From NCBI GenBank assembly GCA_003550325.1, contig QKWP01000116.1, forward strand, positions 435,007-499,006: a stretch of DNA of 64,000 nt, in the 5' to 3' direction. Positions 10,801-22,705 of the stretch are shown here, piece after piece (position 1 is the stretch's first letter; each line of letters starts with the position of its first letter). The translations under genes were made by a program, and so were the position numbers. Under the pieces are notes generated by a model. The model made no database searches, was not told the DNA's origin, and saw only the letters and a program-made list of their open reading frames with translations. This stretch comes from Gigaspora rosea (lineage: Eukaryota; Glomeromycota; Glomeromycetes; Diversisporales; Gigasporaceae).

Positions 10801-11095
10801 TGACATTAACAAATCAAATCGTTTTCAAATAACCGCTTAATTACTATAATAATAATGATTTGAATAATATCTTGATGACTGCTGATAAAATAAATATAAT
10901 AATGCAGTTATATAATAAACGCCGCAAACTAATCATATAGTTACCGAAACTTTATAGCAAAAATAAAATGCAATCAAATATGCAGTACAATGTAATCGTA
11001 CATGTTATAAACTTAAGCTTATTTATATGTACATATTACAAAAGGCATCTATTCACTGAATGAGAGCATTTTCAAGCCTTGTGACAGGTTAAGCC

Positions 11096-11985
11096 ACAGA
11101 TGTCAATTACTTGACCGACTATATACATTCCGACGGCAATTTAGACCATTACGTATAAAGTCCCGAGCATAAGAAAGTAAAATTCTATGCAATTGTATAA
11201 AATGATTAATAATATTACCTGACTATAATATTAAGACTTTGCAAATTATACACACTTTTTTCGTTGTTTTAAACATTATAACCTAGATACGAAATATTTT
11301 TTATATCGATTAGTGTTGCACCTTTTTCATCGCTTTGACAGAATAAATTTTGTATATCTAAGTATGGAATTTGTTAATAATTCACCAAGTTTTGTGCTAT
11401 ATGAATTTTAATGTAATCAATCTTGAAATAACAAATTTAATATATGTTAATATACCTTTGGTATTTTCTAGGGACCTTTTATAGAAAATTTTAAACCTAA
11501 TTTTTTCACAGAAGTTATGCCTCATATCAAACTGCAAAGAATTTTGAGAACCCAAATATAATTTAAGCCGAATATTGCCAAAAATCAGCGAATTAAAGAT
11601 TTTTATGTTCTTTTGTTTTGCTTATTAATTTATTTAACATGTTTGATTAATAAAAATTTTTTTATATAACGATGAGAAATTAAAATTGATAAATATAATC
11701 GAAAAATTATTTAATTTCGCTTATTAAAAATATAATCTATTCTAAAAATCTTTTAATTTAGCTTATTGTTGTAGTGAGGACTTTTCAATATGTTATAATC
11801 ACATGTACAAGTTAAACTTCAAACGTTGTAAATATTTAAATTTTAATGAAATATAATAACGCTAATGCATAAAAATTGCTAAAGCTACTTTAGTGCAAAC
11901 CTAAGTTATTTAATTAAATAAAATTTATACGTTACACCGGATACATATGTATGTATATAGTTGGTCAAGTAATTGGCATTACAGA
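11096..11985. mobile_element. About 890-bp inverted-repeat element
   Basis: Terminal inverted repeats: GTCAATTACTTGACCGACTA at the left matches the inverse of TAGTTGGTCAAGTAATTGGC at the right. The right end also carries ACGTTACACCGGATAC, related to the TTACGTTACAC family. No transposase is visible; the target duplication is unclear. Confidence 0.55.
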
Positions 11986-12434
11986 AACTTTTGGATAGTC
12001 TTGTATTTTAAGTATGTACTGTACTATAATGTATCTTTGCTTTAAAAATTAATAAATACTGAATTACCCAGTAAGAAAATATTCCACTTTTATGCTGCTT
12101 CATATTACAAAATAAACTCTATTACCATGTGTTATTTTGCAAGTACTATATTAAGAAGATTATATTTAATTGTAACAATATGTATACTAATGCGCTTATA
12201 GTACAAACTTATAAAATTTTATATTTTTTTTGATAATATTTAAAATAAATTTTTTTTTAAAAAAACTTTTTTTTATTCAATTCTAAGATTATATAAAATA
12301 AAATATTAAAATAAAATTATATTATAATAGTAAAAATTATATAAAAAAATCAAATTAAAATCTATTTTATATAACAAATTAGAAATATTTAATTAAATTT
12401 TATAGGCTTTTATTTGGTACAAAATTTAAATATA
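11986..12434. other. AT-rich stretch, nothing recognised
   Basis: Very high A+T with poly-A and poly-T runs. No gene or element boundary was seen. Confidence 0.4.
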
Positions 12435-13320
12435 TTGGTGTAGCAACTTAGAATAGTGGTCAAATTATTACCTTACAGGCAACAGGTAATGAGTTCAAAT
12501 CTCACTAGCAAATAATTAGTTAATTGGCCTGTATTATAGTAACAATTTTCTTATTGATTAGCTGGGTATATTACCTATAGTCTTTGTATAACAGACCTCT
12601 AAAAAGATGAATTAAAAGCTTAATAGGTAGAATTTGTACAGTAAAAGTTGTATAAAAAAGATCCAAGAAACCAGAAAAATTGAATTCCATTTAGCAAGCC
12701 CAAGTAAGGATATAAAGAAGGTTTTTGATAGTATTATATAAGACTAAAAACTTTACGTGTAGAACCAGTACTGAATTTGAAAGATAATACAACCCTTTTG
12801 ACAAAGAGATCCACTAAGCTGGCCACTAGTGTTGTACTAGAAAAAAAGATCTTATGTTATGAAGTAAGAACCAGAAAAAAAATCCATTAGAGTTAACTTT
12901 TCCTTCTGGGCTAAAGAAATTGGTTGCAAAAGGTAAAGGAAAGAAGGCTAGATTTGAACTAAACTGATAAGAGCAAAAGTAGATAATAAGGATATTTCTA
13001 ACCAAAAGTATTAGTTAATACTATAGCTCAAATTATTGAAGTGTAGGTTATATTTGTGTGGAACAGAAACTTTTTTACTAAGTTTTTTTGCTAAAAATGC
13101 AGCTATATATAGCTTGTTAAGCATTTAGGACAAACCTTGACTAATTTACATATCAAAATATACTTGTAATACAAATAGAGTTGACAAAAAGGATAAAAGA
13201 TCAAAAAGTTTAAATAGGCAATTCTATAGTTGGGTTGCAGATATAGCAACTAGTGTAAAACTCTATCTATAATGGTAAAACTATTATTTAGATTATACAT
13301 GGTGTAAAATTTTTTGGGTT
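12435..13320 (+). mobile_element. SINE-like repeat with tRNA-type Pol III promoter, copy 2
   Basis: Homologue of 945-1770 in the same order: head GGTGTAGCAACTTAGAATAG, A-box-like TAGAATAGTGGTCA, B-box-like GAGTTCAAATCTCACT (about 12491), GATTAGCTGGGT, ATCCAAGAAACCAGAAAAA (about 12660), CTTCTGGGCTAAAGAA (about 12913), and the tail AATAGGCAATTCTATAGTTG with CTAGTGTAAAAC. The two copies are strongly diverged, so neither is recent. The body is non-coding; no fixed end or target duplication could be set. Confidence 0.55.
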
Positions 13321-13727
13321 TTGTGACGTGAAATTAATATTTCTTTTTTAAAATTGTTTTTAATCTATTTTACTTAAGGGTAAAGTAAACATAAATCATT
13401 TTTAATAGGGATCACATTGTGATCATATGAAACCAGATGATCAACCAATCATAATTGTAAACAATATAGATTCAACCAATCATAATTAATTAATTTTGTA
13501 TAACTACAGAAAATTTGAGTCAACCTCAGAAAACTTTATGATATATAGAAGTATAATTTTTTCAAATACAGTACTATATTTATTAAATTTTATTATTATA
13601 AAAAAAGTATTTTGTACTACATATTATAAAATTTTTGGCTAAATTAATAACAACTATAAAAAGTTTAATTTGTAGCACAATTTTATTTTCTATATAAATC
13701 TCATTGTACTAGAGATAGTAGTTGAAT
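13321..13727. other. AT-rich stretch with short ATCATAATTA duplication
   Basis: CAACCAATCATAATT occurs twice within 13443-13490. Otherwise there is no recognisable feature. Confidence 0.35.
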
Positions 13728-14190
13728 CCAAATATATATTTATATCTGGATGAATCTGGATTTTAAATAAATCCAGATTCAATTTTTTGAATATCTTTAT
13801 CTAGATATAATATAAATCCAGATAGAAAAAAAATCCAGTAAAAATAAATCTGGATATAAAATAAATCTGAATATAAAAAAACCTTGATATAAAAATCAAT
13901 CTGAATATAAAATAGATCCAGATATAAAATAGATCCGGATATAAAATAGATCCGGATATGAATAGAAAATAAATCTGGATATAAAAATTTGGTTAATTTA
14001 TTTAATTTATTGAAGATCACAAATTGGGCCAGGAAAAAAAAATTAACTATATTTAAAAACATTATAGTTTAGCACGATAACTATCTAATTTATATATCTG
14101 GATATTTATATCTAAATATATATTTATATCTAGATATATATTTATATCCAGATACATACTTATATCCAGATATTGGTTATCTCATATATT
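13728..14190. repeat. Cluster of ATATCTGGATATA repeats (left)
   Basis: Degenerate tandem AAATCCAGATATA / TATATCTGGATTT units. The same motif returns at 17486-17635, so the two clusters flank the complex region between them and may be the ends of one large composite element. A 99-codon minus-strand frame here is only a translation of the repeat. Confidence 0.6.
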
Positions 14191-14865
14191 CTGGTAGTTC
14201 AATTGAATAAATTAAAGTTAGTATATAGTAAGTACTAATTTTTTCTATTAACTAGCAATTAAAAATATATATATATATTATTTGAATAGCTAGACAGTAT
14301 ATTTATAAAAAAAAATTTTTAAAATTTGTTAATTAATTATTTTTAAAAAATCTTTAAATTTATTCAATTTTTAAATTTTAAAAAATTAAAAAATTAAAAA
14401 TTTGCTTATTTTTAAAGTTTAACTAATTAAAACTAAGTAATTTTTTGTACTACTATGCAAGTGCCTTGGTGTAACTATCAAAAAAAAGTTTGCAAAATTT
14501 TAAACTAAGTTATTATGCACAATAAAAAGTTATACCAAAAATAAAACACTAATTTAATCTAGTTTATTATATAATTTATATAGTAAAAATAATATCTATT
14601 TTAGTTAAAAAAACTTCAAAAATCTATAAATTTTTAAATTTTAAAAATTTTAATAATATATAAACATAAAAAATAATTCTCTAAATTTGAATTTTAATAT
14701 AATTAAAATTTTATTAATTATAAATTTTACTAACTTATTATATAAGCATATATTAAACTAAAAACTAGTATATTTTTTTCTTATTTACTAGTTTTTAAAC
14801 TAAAAACTAAATAAAAATTTTTTTAAAATTTATAAAAATTTTATTTATATATAAAATATTGAAAA
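14191..14865. other. Extremely AT-rich stretch
   Basis: Low-complexity A/T with many short palindromes. No gene or RNA was recognised. Confidence 0.4.
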
Positions 14866-15100
14866 AATGTGCTTGCCACCAGCAGTGACAGTAACCAGAT
14901 TAGGGTTAGGGTTAGATTTAGAGTTAAAAAAAGGCTTATTATATAATAAAACACCTTAAAAAGCATTTTTAGCTAGAAAAAAAATATTGGTTTCATAGGC
15001 ACAATTTGAAGTTATTGTGATTTGTAATTTTTTGGATTTTATTATCATACCTAATCTAGCAATTTGATTGGCTCAGAACTTAATTATGGTTACAAATAGA
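14866..15100 (+). repeat. Copy of the TTAGGG-core repeat family
   Basis: ATTAGGGTTAGGGTTAG (about 14910) is followed by AAAGCATTTTTAGCTAGAAA, TATTGGTTTCATAGGCACAA and AGCAATTTGATTGGCTC, the same order of blocks as in the element near 62.7 kb. The ends are not defined. Confidence 0.6.
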
Positions 15101-15309
15101 TTTGCTCTAAAATATTATTAAGAATATTCTTGTCTTATAAATAAAAGGAATTGCTATTTCCACCCCCAGCTGGCCTCCAACTCTTCTGACCTAGTCACGT
15201 GCAATGTCATACAAATAGAGTTCACATGACTTTCGGATTCATACATTTTAACAAAATTTTAGGTTATACAAAATCTGTGATCACATTATTTGCATAACCA
15301 AAATAGCCA

Positions 15310-15945
15310 ATCAAAATTTGAACCAAAATTGAACTATTTTGGATTCATTTGAACCAAGTTCTGGTTCAAATTGATCCACTTTGGTTTATTTGTACCAAGT
15401 TCTGGTCAATTGAACTACTTCAGGTCTATTTGAACCAAGTTCTGGTTAAATTGAACAACTTTGGATTCACTTAAACCAGAAATTGGTTCTAATTGAGCTA
15501 TTCCGAGTTCATTCAAACCAACTTCTGGTTCAAATGAACTCAAAGTGGTTCAATTTGAACCAGAACTTGGTTCAAATGAACTCGAAGTGGTTCAATTTGA
15601 ACCAGACTTGGTTCAAGTGAACCCAAAGTAGTTCAATTGACCCTGAGCTTGGTACAAATGAACCCAAAGTGGTTCAATTTGAACCAGTACTTAGTTCAAA
15701 TGAACCCGAAGTGGTTCAATTTGAACCAAGCTCTGGTTTAAATAAACCCGAAGTGGTTCAATTTGAACCAAGCTCTGGTTTAAATGAACCCGAAGTGGTT
15801 CAGTTTGAACCAATTTCTGGTTCAAGTAACCTGAAATGGTTCAATTTGAACCAAGTCCTAGTTCAAGTAAACCTGAATTGGTTCAATTTGATCAAGTTCT
15901 GGTTCAAGTGAACCTGAATTGGTTCAATTTGGACCAAGTTCTGGT
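15310..15945. repeat. 42-bp minisatellite (GGTTCAATTTGAACC units)
   Basis: Units of about 42 bp are built on GTGGTTCAATTTGAACCA plus CTCTGGTTTAAATGAACC. The left part of the array is in inverse orientation to the right part, so it forms a large dyad. Because 42 is a multiple of three, the frame at 15669-15911 stays open and reads repeats of EPEVVQFEPSSGLN; I regard this as repeat-derived, not as a gene. Confidence 0.85.
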
Positions 15946-16043
15946 TCAAATTTTGATTGGCTATATTGGTTACGCAAATCACGTGATCACGAGTTTTGTA
16001 TAACCTAAAATTTTGTTAAAATGCACGAATCTAAAATCACATA

Positions 16044-16369
16044 GGGTGTCTCCTATTAAAAGGGCCCATTTTTACATTCATCTCATTTTGAGATAATTGA
16101 GTTTAACCATTTGTTTTGATTTTCGGACTGATCCGGGATTAACCAAATTTCACACTTTTGATTGGTTAAATATAGCAGGTGACTATCGGGTAGTCTCGTG
16201 ATGTGCTTGGCTTAGACAACTTCGTTTAATATTTCTTTTACATTATCTCTATTTTTTATTAATAAATCGATAATTGAAAAATGTCAATCATGTTAAAATT
16301 TACATGAATCTAATAAAAACTCAATTTTTGAAAAATTGTAAAAATGGGCCCTTTTAATAGGAGACACCC
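16044..16369. mobile_element. TA-flanked MITE, 326 bp
   Basis: Perfect terminal inverted repeat GGGTGTCTCCTATTAAAAGG (and GCCCATTTTTAC beyond), flanked by TA on both sides (16042-16043 and 16370-16371), as in Tc1/mariner-type elements. It is inserted in the right arm of the hAT-type element at 15146-16474. Confidence 0.8.
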
Positions 16370-16561
16370 TACATGATCTCTATTCGTACGATGTTGCATG
16401 CGACTAGATTGGAAGGGTCAGAGGCCAGCTGGGGTCGGCATTAGCAAAAGTGTAGGGTGAAAATAGCAATTCCCTAAATAAATTATAATTTCATAATAGA
16501 AAAAATAATAATAATTTAATAAGTTAATAGACTAAAAATTGATTATAGAAAATATTTAATA

Positions 16562-17059
16562 GGCAATTCTCCAGTCAACTGGTTCAAAAATTTTTTTTAT
16601 ATATAAATTTTACTATAAGTGCAAATGCACAACGTCTCTATTTAAAACTTTTTTTTATACTAAGTTAATCACCTTTCTGGCTTAAGAGACTTTTGTAAAG
16701 CTCATTAAAATGCATTTAATAGTAGTTAGAGCGTTAAAATTGGCTTGGTGGATACTAAGATATCTTTAAAAAACCTTTCTTTTACTATATAAATTTCTTT
16801 GCAAACAATAGTATTGTTTATATAGAAATTTATATAGTAAAAGTAAGGTTTTTTAAAGATATCTTTGTATTTACCAAGCCAATTTTGGTGCTCTAACTAC
16901 CATTAAATGTGTTTTAATGAGCTTTACAAAAGTCTCTTAAGCCAGAAAGGTGATTAACTTAGTATAAAAAAAAGTTTTAGATAGAGATGCTGTGCATTCG
17001 CACATAGTAAAATTTATATATAAAAAAAAATTTTTGAACCAGTTGACTAGAGAATTGCC
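16562..17059. mobile_element. Near-perfect 498-bp fold-back element
   Basis: The whole element is a palindrome centred near 16812. It starts GGCAATTCTCCAGTCAACTG and ends with the inverse, and is flanked by TA. The arms (e.g. TTAGTATAAAAAAAAGTTTT, CTTAAGAGACTTTTGTAAAG) pair for about 240 bp. It is the diverged relative of the element at 26480-27353: shared blocks are TTTAAAACTTTTTTT, ACTAAGTTAAT and TGGATACTAAGATATC / TGGATGGCGAGATATC. A transcript would fold into one long hairpin. Confidence 0.8.
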
Positions 17060-17226
17060 TATTAATATAAATATAAAAAATTAATATTTATAACTTAATA
17101 TTATAATGTATTGTTTTTTTAAAAGATAAGTTTAAAAAAAATTTAATAAATAAATTATTATATATAAAAATTTTTTAATTTCTATAGTAATAGCTGTACC
17201 AGTATATATGAGATTACCTATATATG

Positions 17227-17481
17227 GGCTGCCGTCAATAGAAATCAGGCAGATTAACATTCTAAAAAAAATTAATGCCTTAACTTTCACAGCTCATAGC
17301 TTGGTGATTTTCGAAGCTATTAACATTATTTAGTAGTCAAAAGAAAGCTTAGGTCTTAAGCTTTCTTTTGACTATTATATGATAATAATAGCTTCGAAAT
17401 TCATTGAGCTATGAGCTGTGAAAGTTATGGCATTAATTTTTTTCAGAATGTTGATCTGCCTGATTTCTATTGACGGCAGCC
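17227..17481. mobile_element. 255-bp palindromic MITE
   Basis: Inverted ends GGCTGCCGTCAATAGAAATC / inverse, with arms continuing through CAGGCAGAT, AATTAATGCC and CTTTCACAGCTCATAGCT to a centre near 17353. The flanks are TATAT-like on both sides, but the exact duplication is ambiguous in this AT-rich context. Confidence 0.75.
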
Positions 17482-17485
17482 TATA

Positions 17486-17640
17486 TATTTAGATCCAGAT
17501 ATACTTATATCTGGATATATATTTATATTCAGATGCATTCAGATATATTTATATCTGGATTTAAAATAAATTAATCCAGATATATTTTTTTGATTTTATT
17601 TATATTCAGATAATAAAAATATATCCAAATTCTAACTCTA
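17486..17640. repeat. Cluster of ATATCTGGATATA repeats (right)
   Basis: Degenerate TATATCTGGAT / ATCCAGATATA units as at 13728-14190, in overall inverse arrangement, ending near ATATATCCAAATTC. Confidence 0.55.
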
Positions 17641-17851
17641 TATTGTACTACTAAAATCATATGATAAATAATCTATGTCCACCCTACCCTTAATATCTGA
17701 AATTTTGAATGCTTTTTTTGAATAGACAAAATTAGAAGAAATATAAATATATAAATTTTATATATATATACTTAGAAATAACATATACTGATCTGAAATA
17801 ATAGGAATAAAAAAAAAACAACACAAACATATATGTAGATGATCGCATAAA

Positions 17852-19994
17852 CATCATCAGCAAAAATATATATGCGTAAACTTGTGCAAGTTTTTACGGT
17901 ATGTAAGAAAATCGTAAACTTACGTAAAATTTAACGTAATACTATGTAATTCTTACAATGTGTAAGAAAATCGTAAATTTACGTAAAAATTTTATGTAAA
18001 TTTATGATTTTCTTATGTACTGTAAAACTTGCATAGTTTTACACTAAACCTTTTACGTAAGTTTACGATTTTCTTATATATTGTAAAAACTTGCGAAAGT
18101 TTATGCTAAATTTTTTACAATTTTTTTATGAACCGTAAGAAATCATAAATTTATGCTAAATTTCTTACATAAATATTCGAACCATTTCAAAATATTTTAG
18201 GGCCAGAAAAAAGCTGGATCAATAGATCTGTAACCTGGATCGTGTATTGGACTAATTTTTCGGAATAGTTCGAAATAGTTCGATGAAGTTCAGATTCTGT
18301 ACTACAAGATCAGATTAGATCTTTTGTTTATAATTAGATCTTCTATTTTGTTGTTTCAGTTTTGTTTTTCATTTTTTGTTTTCGTTCGTTTTTTTTGTTT
18401 TCGTTCGTTTTTTTTGTTTGTTTTTTTTATTTTTTTTTATTTTTTTATTTTATTTTTATTTTGGCACTTTACAAAAAAACAACCAACTTTCGAAACCTTG
18501 CGCATGCCAACTACGCCTTTCGACACATTCAAGAACATACCCCCAGCAATTTTTAAATTTTTAAGAATGCTTCTTTAGAGAAATGGCACAAGTTTTTGCA
18601 AGCTTTTGCAAGCTTTTACAAGTTTTTGCAAGTTCTTGCAAGGTTTCGCTTCATTTATTTTTTTACTTCATGTTTTTTGTTTTTGTTTTTTTGGTTTATT
18701 TAAAATTTTTATTAATTTATTTTATTTCGGTACTTTGTGAGGAAAACAAACAAACGTTCGAAACATTGTGCATGCCAACTACGACTTTTGACACTTTCAA
18801 GAACATATACCAGCAATTTCTAAATCTTCAAGAACGCTTCTTTAGAGAAATGGTCACAAGTTTTTGCAAGTTTTCGCAAGTTTTTGCAAGTTTTTCCAAG
18901 TTCTTGCAAGGTTTCGTTTTATTTATTTTTTCATTGTGTTTTTTGTTTTTGTTTTTTTGGTTTATTTTTAAAATTTTTATTAATTTATTTTATTTCGGCA
19001 CTTTGCGAGAAAAACAACAACTTTCGAAATCTTGCGCATGCCAACTACGACTTCCGATACTTTCAAAAACACCCTAGCAATTTCTAAATTTCAGAAACGC
19101 TTCTTTAAAGAAATGGGCACAAGGTTTTGCAAGTTTTTGCAAGTTCTTGCAAGGTTACGCTTTATTTTTTTTTTGTTTCATGTTTTTTGTTTTTGTTTTT
19201 TTGGTTTATTTTTAAATTTTTTTTATTAATTTATTTTATTTTGGCACTTTGCGAGAAAAACAACATCATTTCGAAACCTTGCACATGCCAACTACAACCT
19301 TCAACACTTTCAAAAATAATAGAAAACAAAGAAGCGAAGATAATAGCTAACTGTGGGAAGAGCGAAAATAAGTGTGTAGAGCTAGTTTTTTGTACATAGT
19401 AATAGAATTAGATGCGAAGAAGTGTGAAAGTAGTTAAAATAATATATAATAATGTAAAAATAATACTGTAAAAAATGTATAATAATTAAAATATAATATA
19501 TAATATAATATATATAATATAATAATAATAAATAAAAAAATAATAATAAATAAAAAATGTAAAATTTTATAATAAATTGTGAAACTTAGCGAAATAAAGC
19601 GAAAATCTGTAAAAAAGTATGATTATATGAATATGTATATTGTTTATTTATTTTTTAAAAATTTTGGAAATTTGCAAAATTTGCCAAATATTGCGAAACA
19701 ATGCGAAAATATCACAAAATACGCAAAATATTACTCCTGCGATCCTGCAACCCCAAAGGGACATTTTTTTATTTAATCTATTTTGTAGAATTTCGCATTG
19801 TATCATAAGATTTTCAAAATATTACGGCAATAACTTACGTAAGATTACATATATATAATTCAAAATGTACTATAGCATAAACTTACGTAATTATTACCCC
19901 TACGTAATACTCCAAACTAATCGTAAAATTTTCGAAAGTTTATACTCGCGTAAAAACTTGCAGAGGTTTACGCATATTTTTTTTTGCTGATGAT
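17852..19994. mobile_element. 2.1-kb inverted-repeat element built of tandem repeats
   Basis: Left end ATCATCAGCAAAAATATATA followed by TGCGTAAACTTG and GCAAGTTTTTACG matches the inverse of the right end (CGTAAAAACTTGCAGAGG ... TTTTGCTGATGAT). Both subterminal regions are full of TTACGTAA and ATCGTAAA motifs. The interior is mainly a long tandem array (18324-19340). No transposase. Confidence 0.65.
18324..19340 (+). repeat. Four tandem units of about 247-268 bp
   Basis: The landmark CATGCCAACTAC occurs at about 18503, 18771, 19037 and 19284. Each unit contains a short sub-array of TTTTTGCAAG motifs, a TTTTTTGTTTTTG tract and GGCACTTTGCGAGAAAAAC. Several overlapping frames of 60-164 codons here encode only Phe-rich translations of the T tracts and are not called as genes. 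Confidence 0.85.
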
Positions 19995-20140
19995 ACCTTT
20001 TCTAATTATTCTTTAAAAATACATTGCTAAACATTTAACCTTAATAAGTATTTAAAGAGATCTAAGTAATAAAAATGGGTTCAAGCAGAAAATTATATTG
20101 CTACAAACTAAAAGTTTTATAATTTAAAAAATAAATGGTG
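19995..20140. other. Short AT-rich spacer
   Basis: Separates the inverted-repeat element from the LRR remnant. Nothing recognised. Confidence 0.3.
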
Positions 20141-20290
20141 GTTGTATAGAAAGCTTTTTATACACCTTTTTCTTGATTATTCGATAATGTACATAATTGA
20201 TGATATTTTTGATATTTTATACTTTTATAATTAATTAGATTACTGTAAAGATTTAAGGAGGCTAAAATAATATTTATACTATCATTTCTA
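20140..20290 (-). pseudogene. C-terminal fragment of an F-box/LRR gene
   Basis: The minus strand resembles the 3' end of the intact gene at 6933-8666: TTGATGATATTTTTGATATT and TAATTAGATTACTGTAAAGA correspond to the region there encoding QINHISYEDVNILKKIEKYH and the preceding repeat. Stops and frameshifts are present. It is a relic only. Confidence 0.6.
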
Positions 20291-20449
20291 CAGAAATAAT
20301 TTGTTTATTAAAAACTAGTTCAATAGGTTACACAAAGCACTACCCATCTTATTTGTTTTATTTTTTAATTATGTATAGAAGTCTGCAACAAAACTTATTT
20401 TCCAATGTGGTGCATAAGTAGTTGTTATTGCAATTTTTACTTTTATTAA

Positions 20450-21550
20450 GTGAAAAAAATTAAAAAAATGTGAACATTTGATTCAAGTTTTCAAAAACCA
20501 TAAAATGCAAAATGAAAAAACAATATTTGCAAGAACTAATTAGATACAAACACTATTCTATTAATTTACAGTATATTTAAAAAAAACAAACCTAATTGAC
20601 AGACCGAAGTTTTCAAATTCATTTAATGCAAACTGAAAAATCAACTTTGTATAGCCTAGTATTAGATATGAATTTTGTTCTATTAATTTATAGTAAATTA
20701 AAAAAAAAGACTAACTGAAGTTTTCAGATCCCATGTAATATAAAACAAAAAATCAATTTTGTGTAGCCTAATATCAAATGCAGAAAACAGTATTTTATTA
20801 ACTTACAGTTAATTAAAAAAATCAGACCAACTGATCAAAGTTTTTAGATCCCATGTAATGCAAAACGGAAAATCAACTTTGTGTGGTCTAATAATAGTTT
20901 ATAGTAAATTAAAAAAAATAAAAAAAAAATAAAAAAAAAACAGACTGACTGGCTGAAGTTTTCTGATCCTATGCAATGCAAAATAAAAAATTAACTTTAT
21001 GTGGCTTAATATTAGATGTAAATGTTATTCAAAAAAAACCTGACCAACAGATCAGAGTTTATTCATATTCCTTGTGATGCAAAATGAAATTAACTTTGAC
21101 TGGTCTAATAATAGTTTTAGTTTACAGTAAATTAAAAAAAAAACAGACCTACTGACAGAAGTTTTCAGATTCTATATAATGCAAAACAAAAAATCAACTA
21201 TATATGCCTAATATTTGTTTATAGTAAAAAAAAAACTAATCAACTGACTAAAATTTCAAATTCATGTAATGCAAATGAAAAATAAACTTCATGTGGCCCT
21301 AATATTAAATATGAACATTATTCTATTAATTTATAGTAAATTAAAAAAAAAAAGACTAACTGAAATTTTCAGATTCCATGTAATATAAAACAAAAAATCA
21401 ACTTTATGTAGCCTAATATCAAATATAAACATTATTTTATTAATTTACAGTTAATTAAAAAATATCAGATTAGCTAACTGAAGTTTTCAAATCCTATGTA
21501 ATACAAAATGAAAAATAGACTTCATATAGGCTAATATTAGTTTACAGTAA
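20450..21550 (+). repeat. Degenerate tandem array, about 105-120 bp units (left block)
   Basis: About nine to ten units, each with AAAATCAACTTTGTGTGGCC, TAATATTAG, TAATTTACAGTAAATTAAAA, CAGACTGACTGA and GTTTTCAGATCC. The array continues after an insertion at 23400-24510. Confidence 0.85.
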
Positions 21551-21625
21551 CTCTATGAAAAAAGTGGTCCACGGTTAGCACAGAGAAGTCTGTAATGATA
21601 TATGTACTGTGACCAGTATTTAGAA

Positions 21626-22705
21626 TTGGCATGCATACGATGCACATGTGCACATATATATTTTTATGCGCATAAAATTTTAACAAGTTAAGTGCGCAAA
21701 TGTGCATTCAAAATTTTATAAAAATAATGCACAAAAAGTTATGCACAACAAAAATTTTAAATTTTTATGCACAAAAAATTATATGCATGAAAGAACTTTA
21801 AATTCAATGCATAAAATATATTAATAATATATATTAACGATATTAGTTATAATAATAATAATTTATAATTTGCAAATCTACTACTTTTCTAATTTAAGCA
21901 ATTACTATCACTATTACAATAAATAATATAGTAATATATGAATAATCAATAGTAAATGTTTGTAAGTAGACAGAAATGAATTAGGGTAGTCGCGATGCAG
22001 TCACACTAAACCAGAACCGTACTAAGTATGATATTACAGATCATTTTTATTTTAATTATTGGAGTTGATGCTGAATTAAGGCCATTATAAAATAAGTATG
22101 ATCATATGAAATTCTAGTTTGGTAGGAATAATAATTTTTTTTTATTAATTCAATTTAAGAAAGTCTCAAAAATGTAGTAATAATCTGTGACAAACATTAC
22201 AATAATGTAATTATAGAATATTCACACACAACAATCAAGTAAACAAACTGACTATATATCCCTAATCTTGTAAATGATCAAAAATGTTACAATATCTAAA
22301 GAAGTAAGAGAGATGTTTTTACAAAGAGCTTCTGCTAATATAAATCCTTCTTTATTGCAAATTTGATAAAATAAATATCCAAATGGGTAAGAGTCAAATT
22401 TTTGCCAAGGATCTTTGCTAATGTATTTAAACCTTCAAAAACCAATTTGATTTCATTAAGATTTAAATGAGTCAGAAAGGTATTTTTACAAAGCGAATCA
22501 GCTAATATTTTTGCACCTTTATCAGAAATTATATAGGTAATTATAGTATTTTTACAAAGTGTACTTAAAATAGATTTTATTCCTTCATATTAATATAATT
22601 AAAGAGTGAATTCATATTTCACAGCAGCAAATATTATGAGGACATATGTGATAAAAATATATGTGCATGAAAAAATTTTTTTATATGCACACATGTGCAA
22701 CAGGT
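21626..22705. mobile_element. Inverted-repeat element carrying an LRR gene fragment
   Basis: Ends CGATGCACATGTGCACATAT at the left and the inverse of GTTGCACATGTGTGCATAT at the right. Subterminal regions are rich in ATGCACAAAA. Between them lies the LRR remnant (22240-22600). This could be capture of a gene fragment by a non-autonomous transposon; insertion next to an existing pseudogene is the alternative. Confidence 0.5.
22240..22600 (-). pseudogene. LRR (RNI-type) fragment
   Basis: Minus-strand conceptual translation with frameshifts gives LCKNTFLTHLNLNEIKLVF, EGLNTLAKILGKNLTLTHLD and AEALCKNISLTSLD-like pieces, the same 28-residue repeat as the intact gene at 6933-8666. There is no start, no F-box and several stops. 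Confidence 0.75.

Larger units (their letters stand above)
15146..16474. mobile_element. hAT-type palindromic element with internal minisatellite
   Basis: An exact 8-bp direct repeat TAAATAAA flanks it (15138-15145 and 16475-16482). The ends are inverted repeats (AGGAATTGCTATTTCCACC against GGGAATTGCTATTTTCACCC), and homology continues inward through CCCAGCTGGCCTC and the TAACCTAAAATTTTGTTAAA blocks. The interior is a 42-bp tandem array; the right arm holds a second MITE (16044-16369). No transposase. Confidence 0.8.

Noticed and set aside
18324-19399. Overlapping plus-strand reading frames rich in Phe, Leu and Val
   Set aside because: They are translations of T-rich tandem repeats; the same peptide recurs in different frames in each repeat unit.
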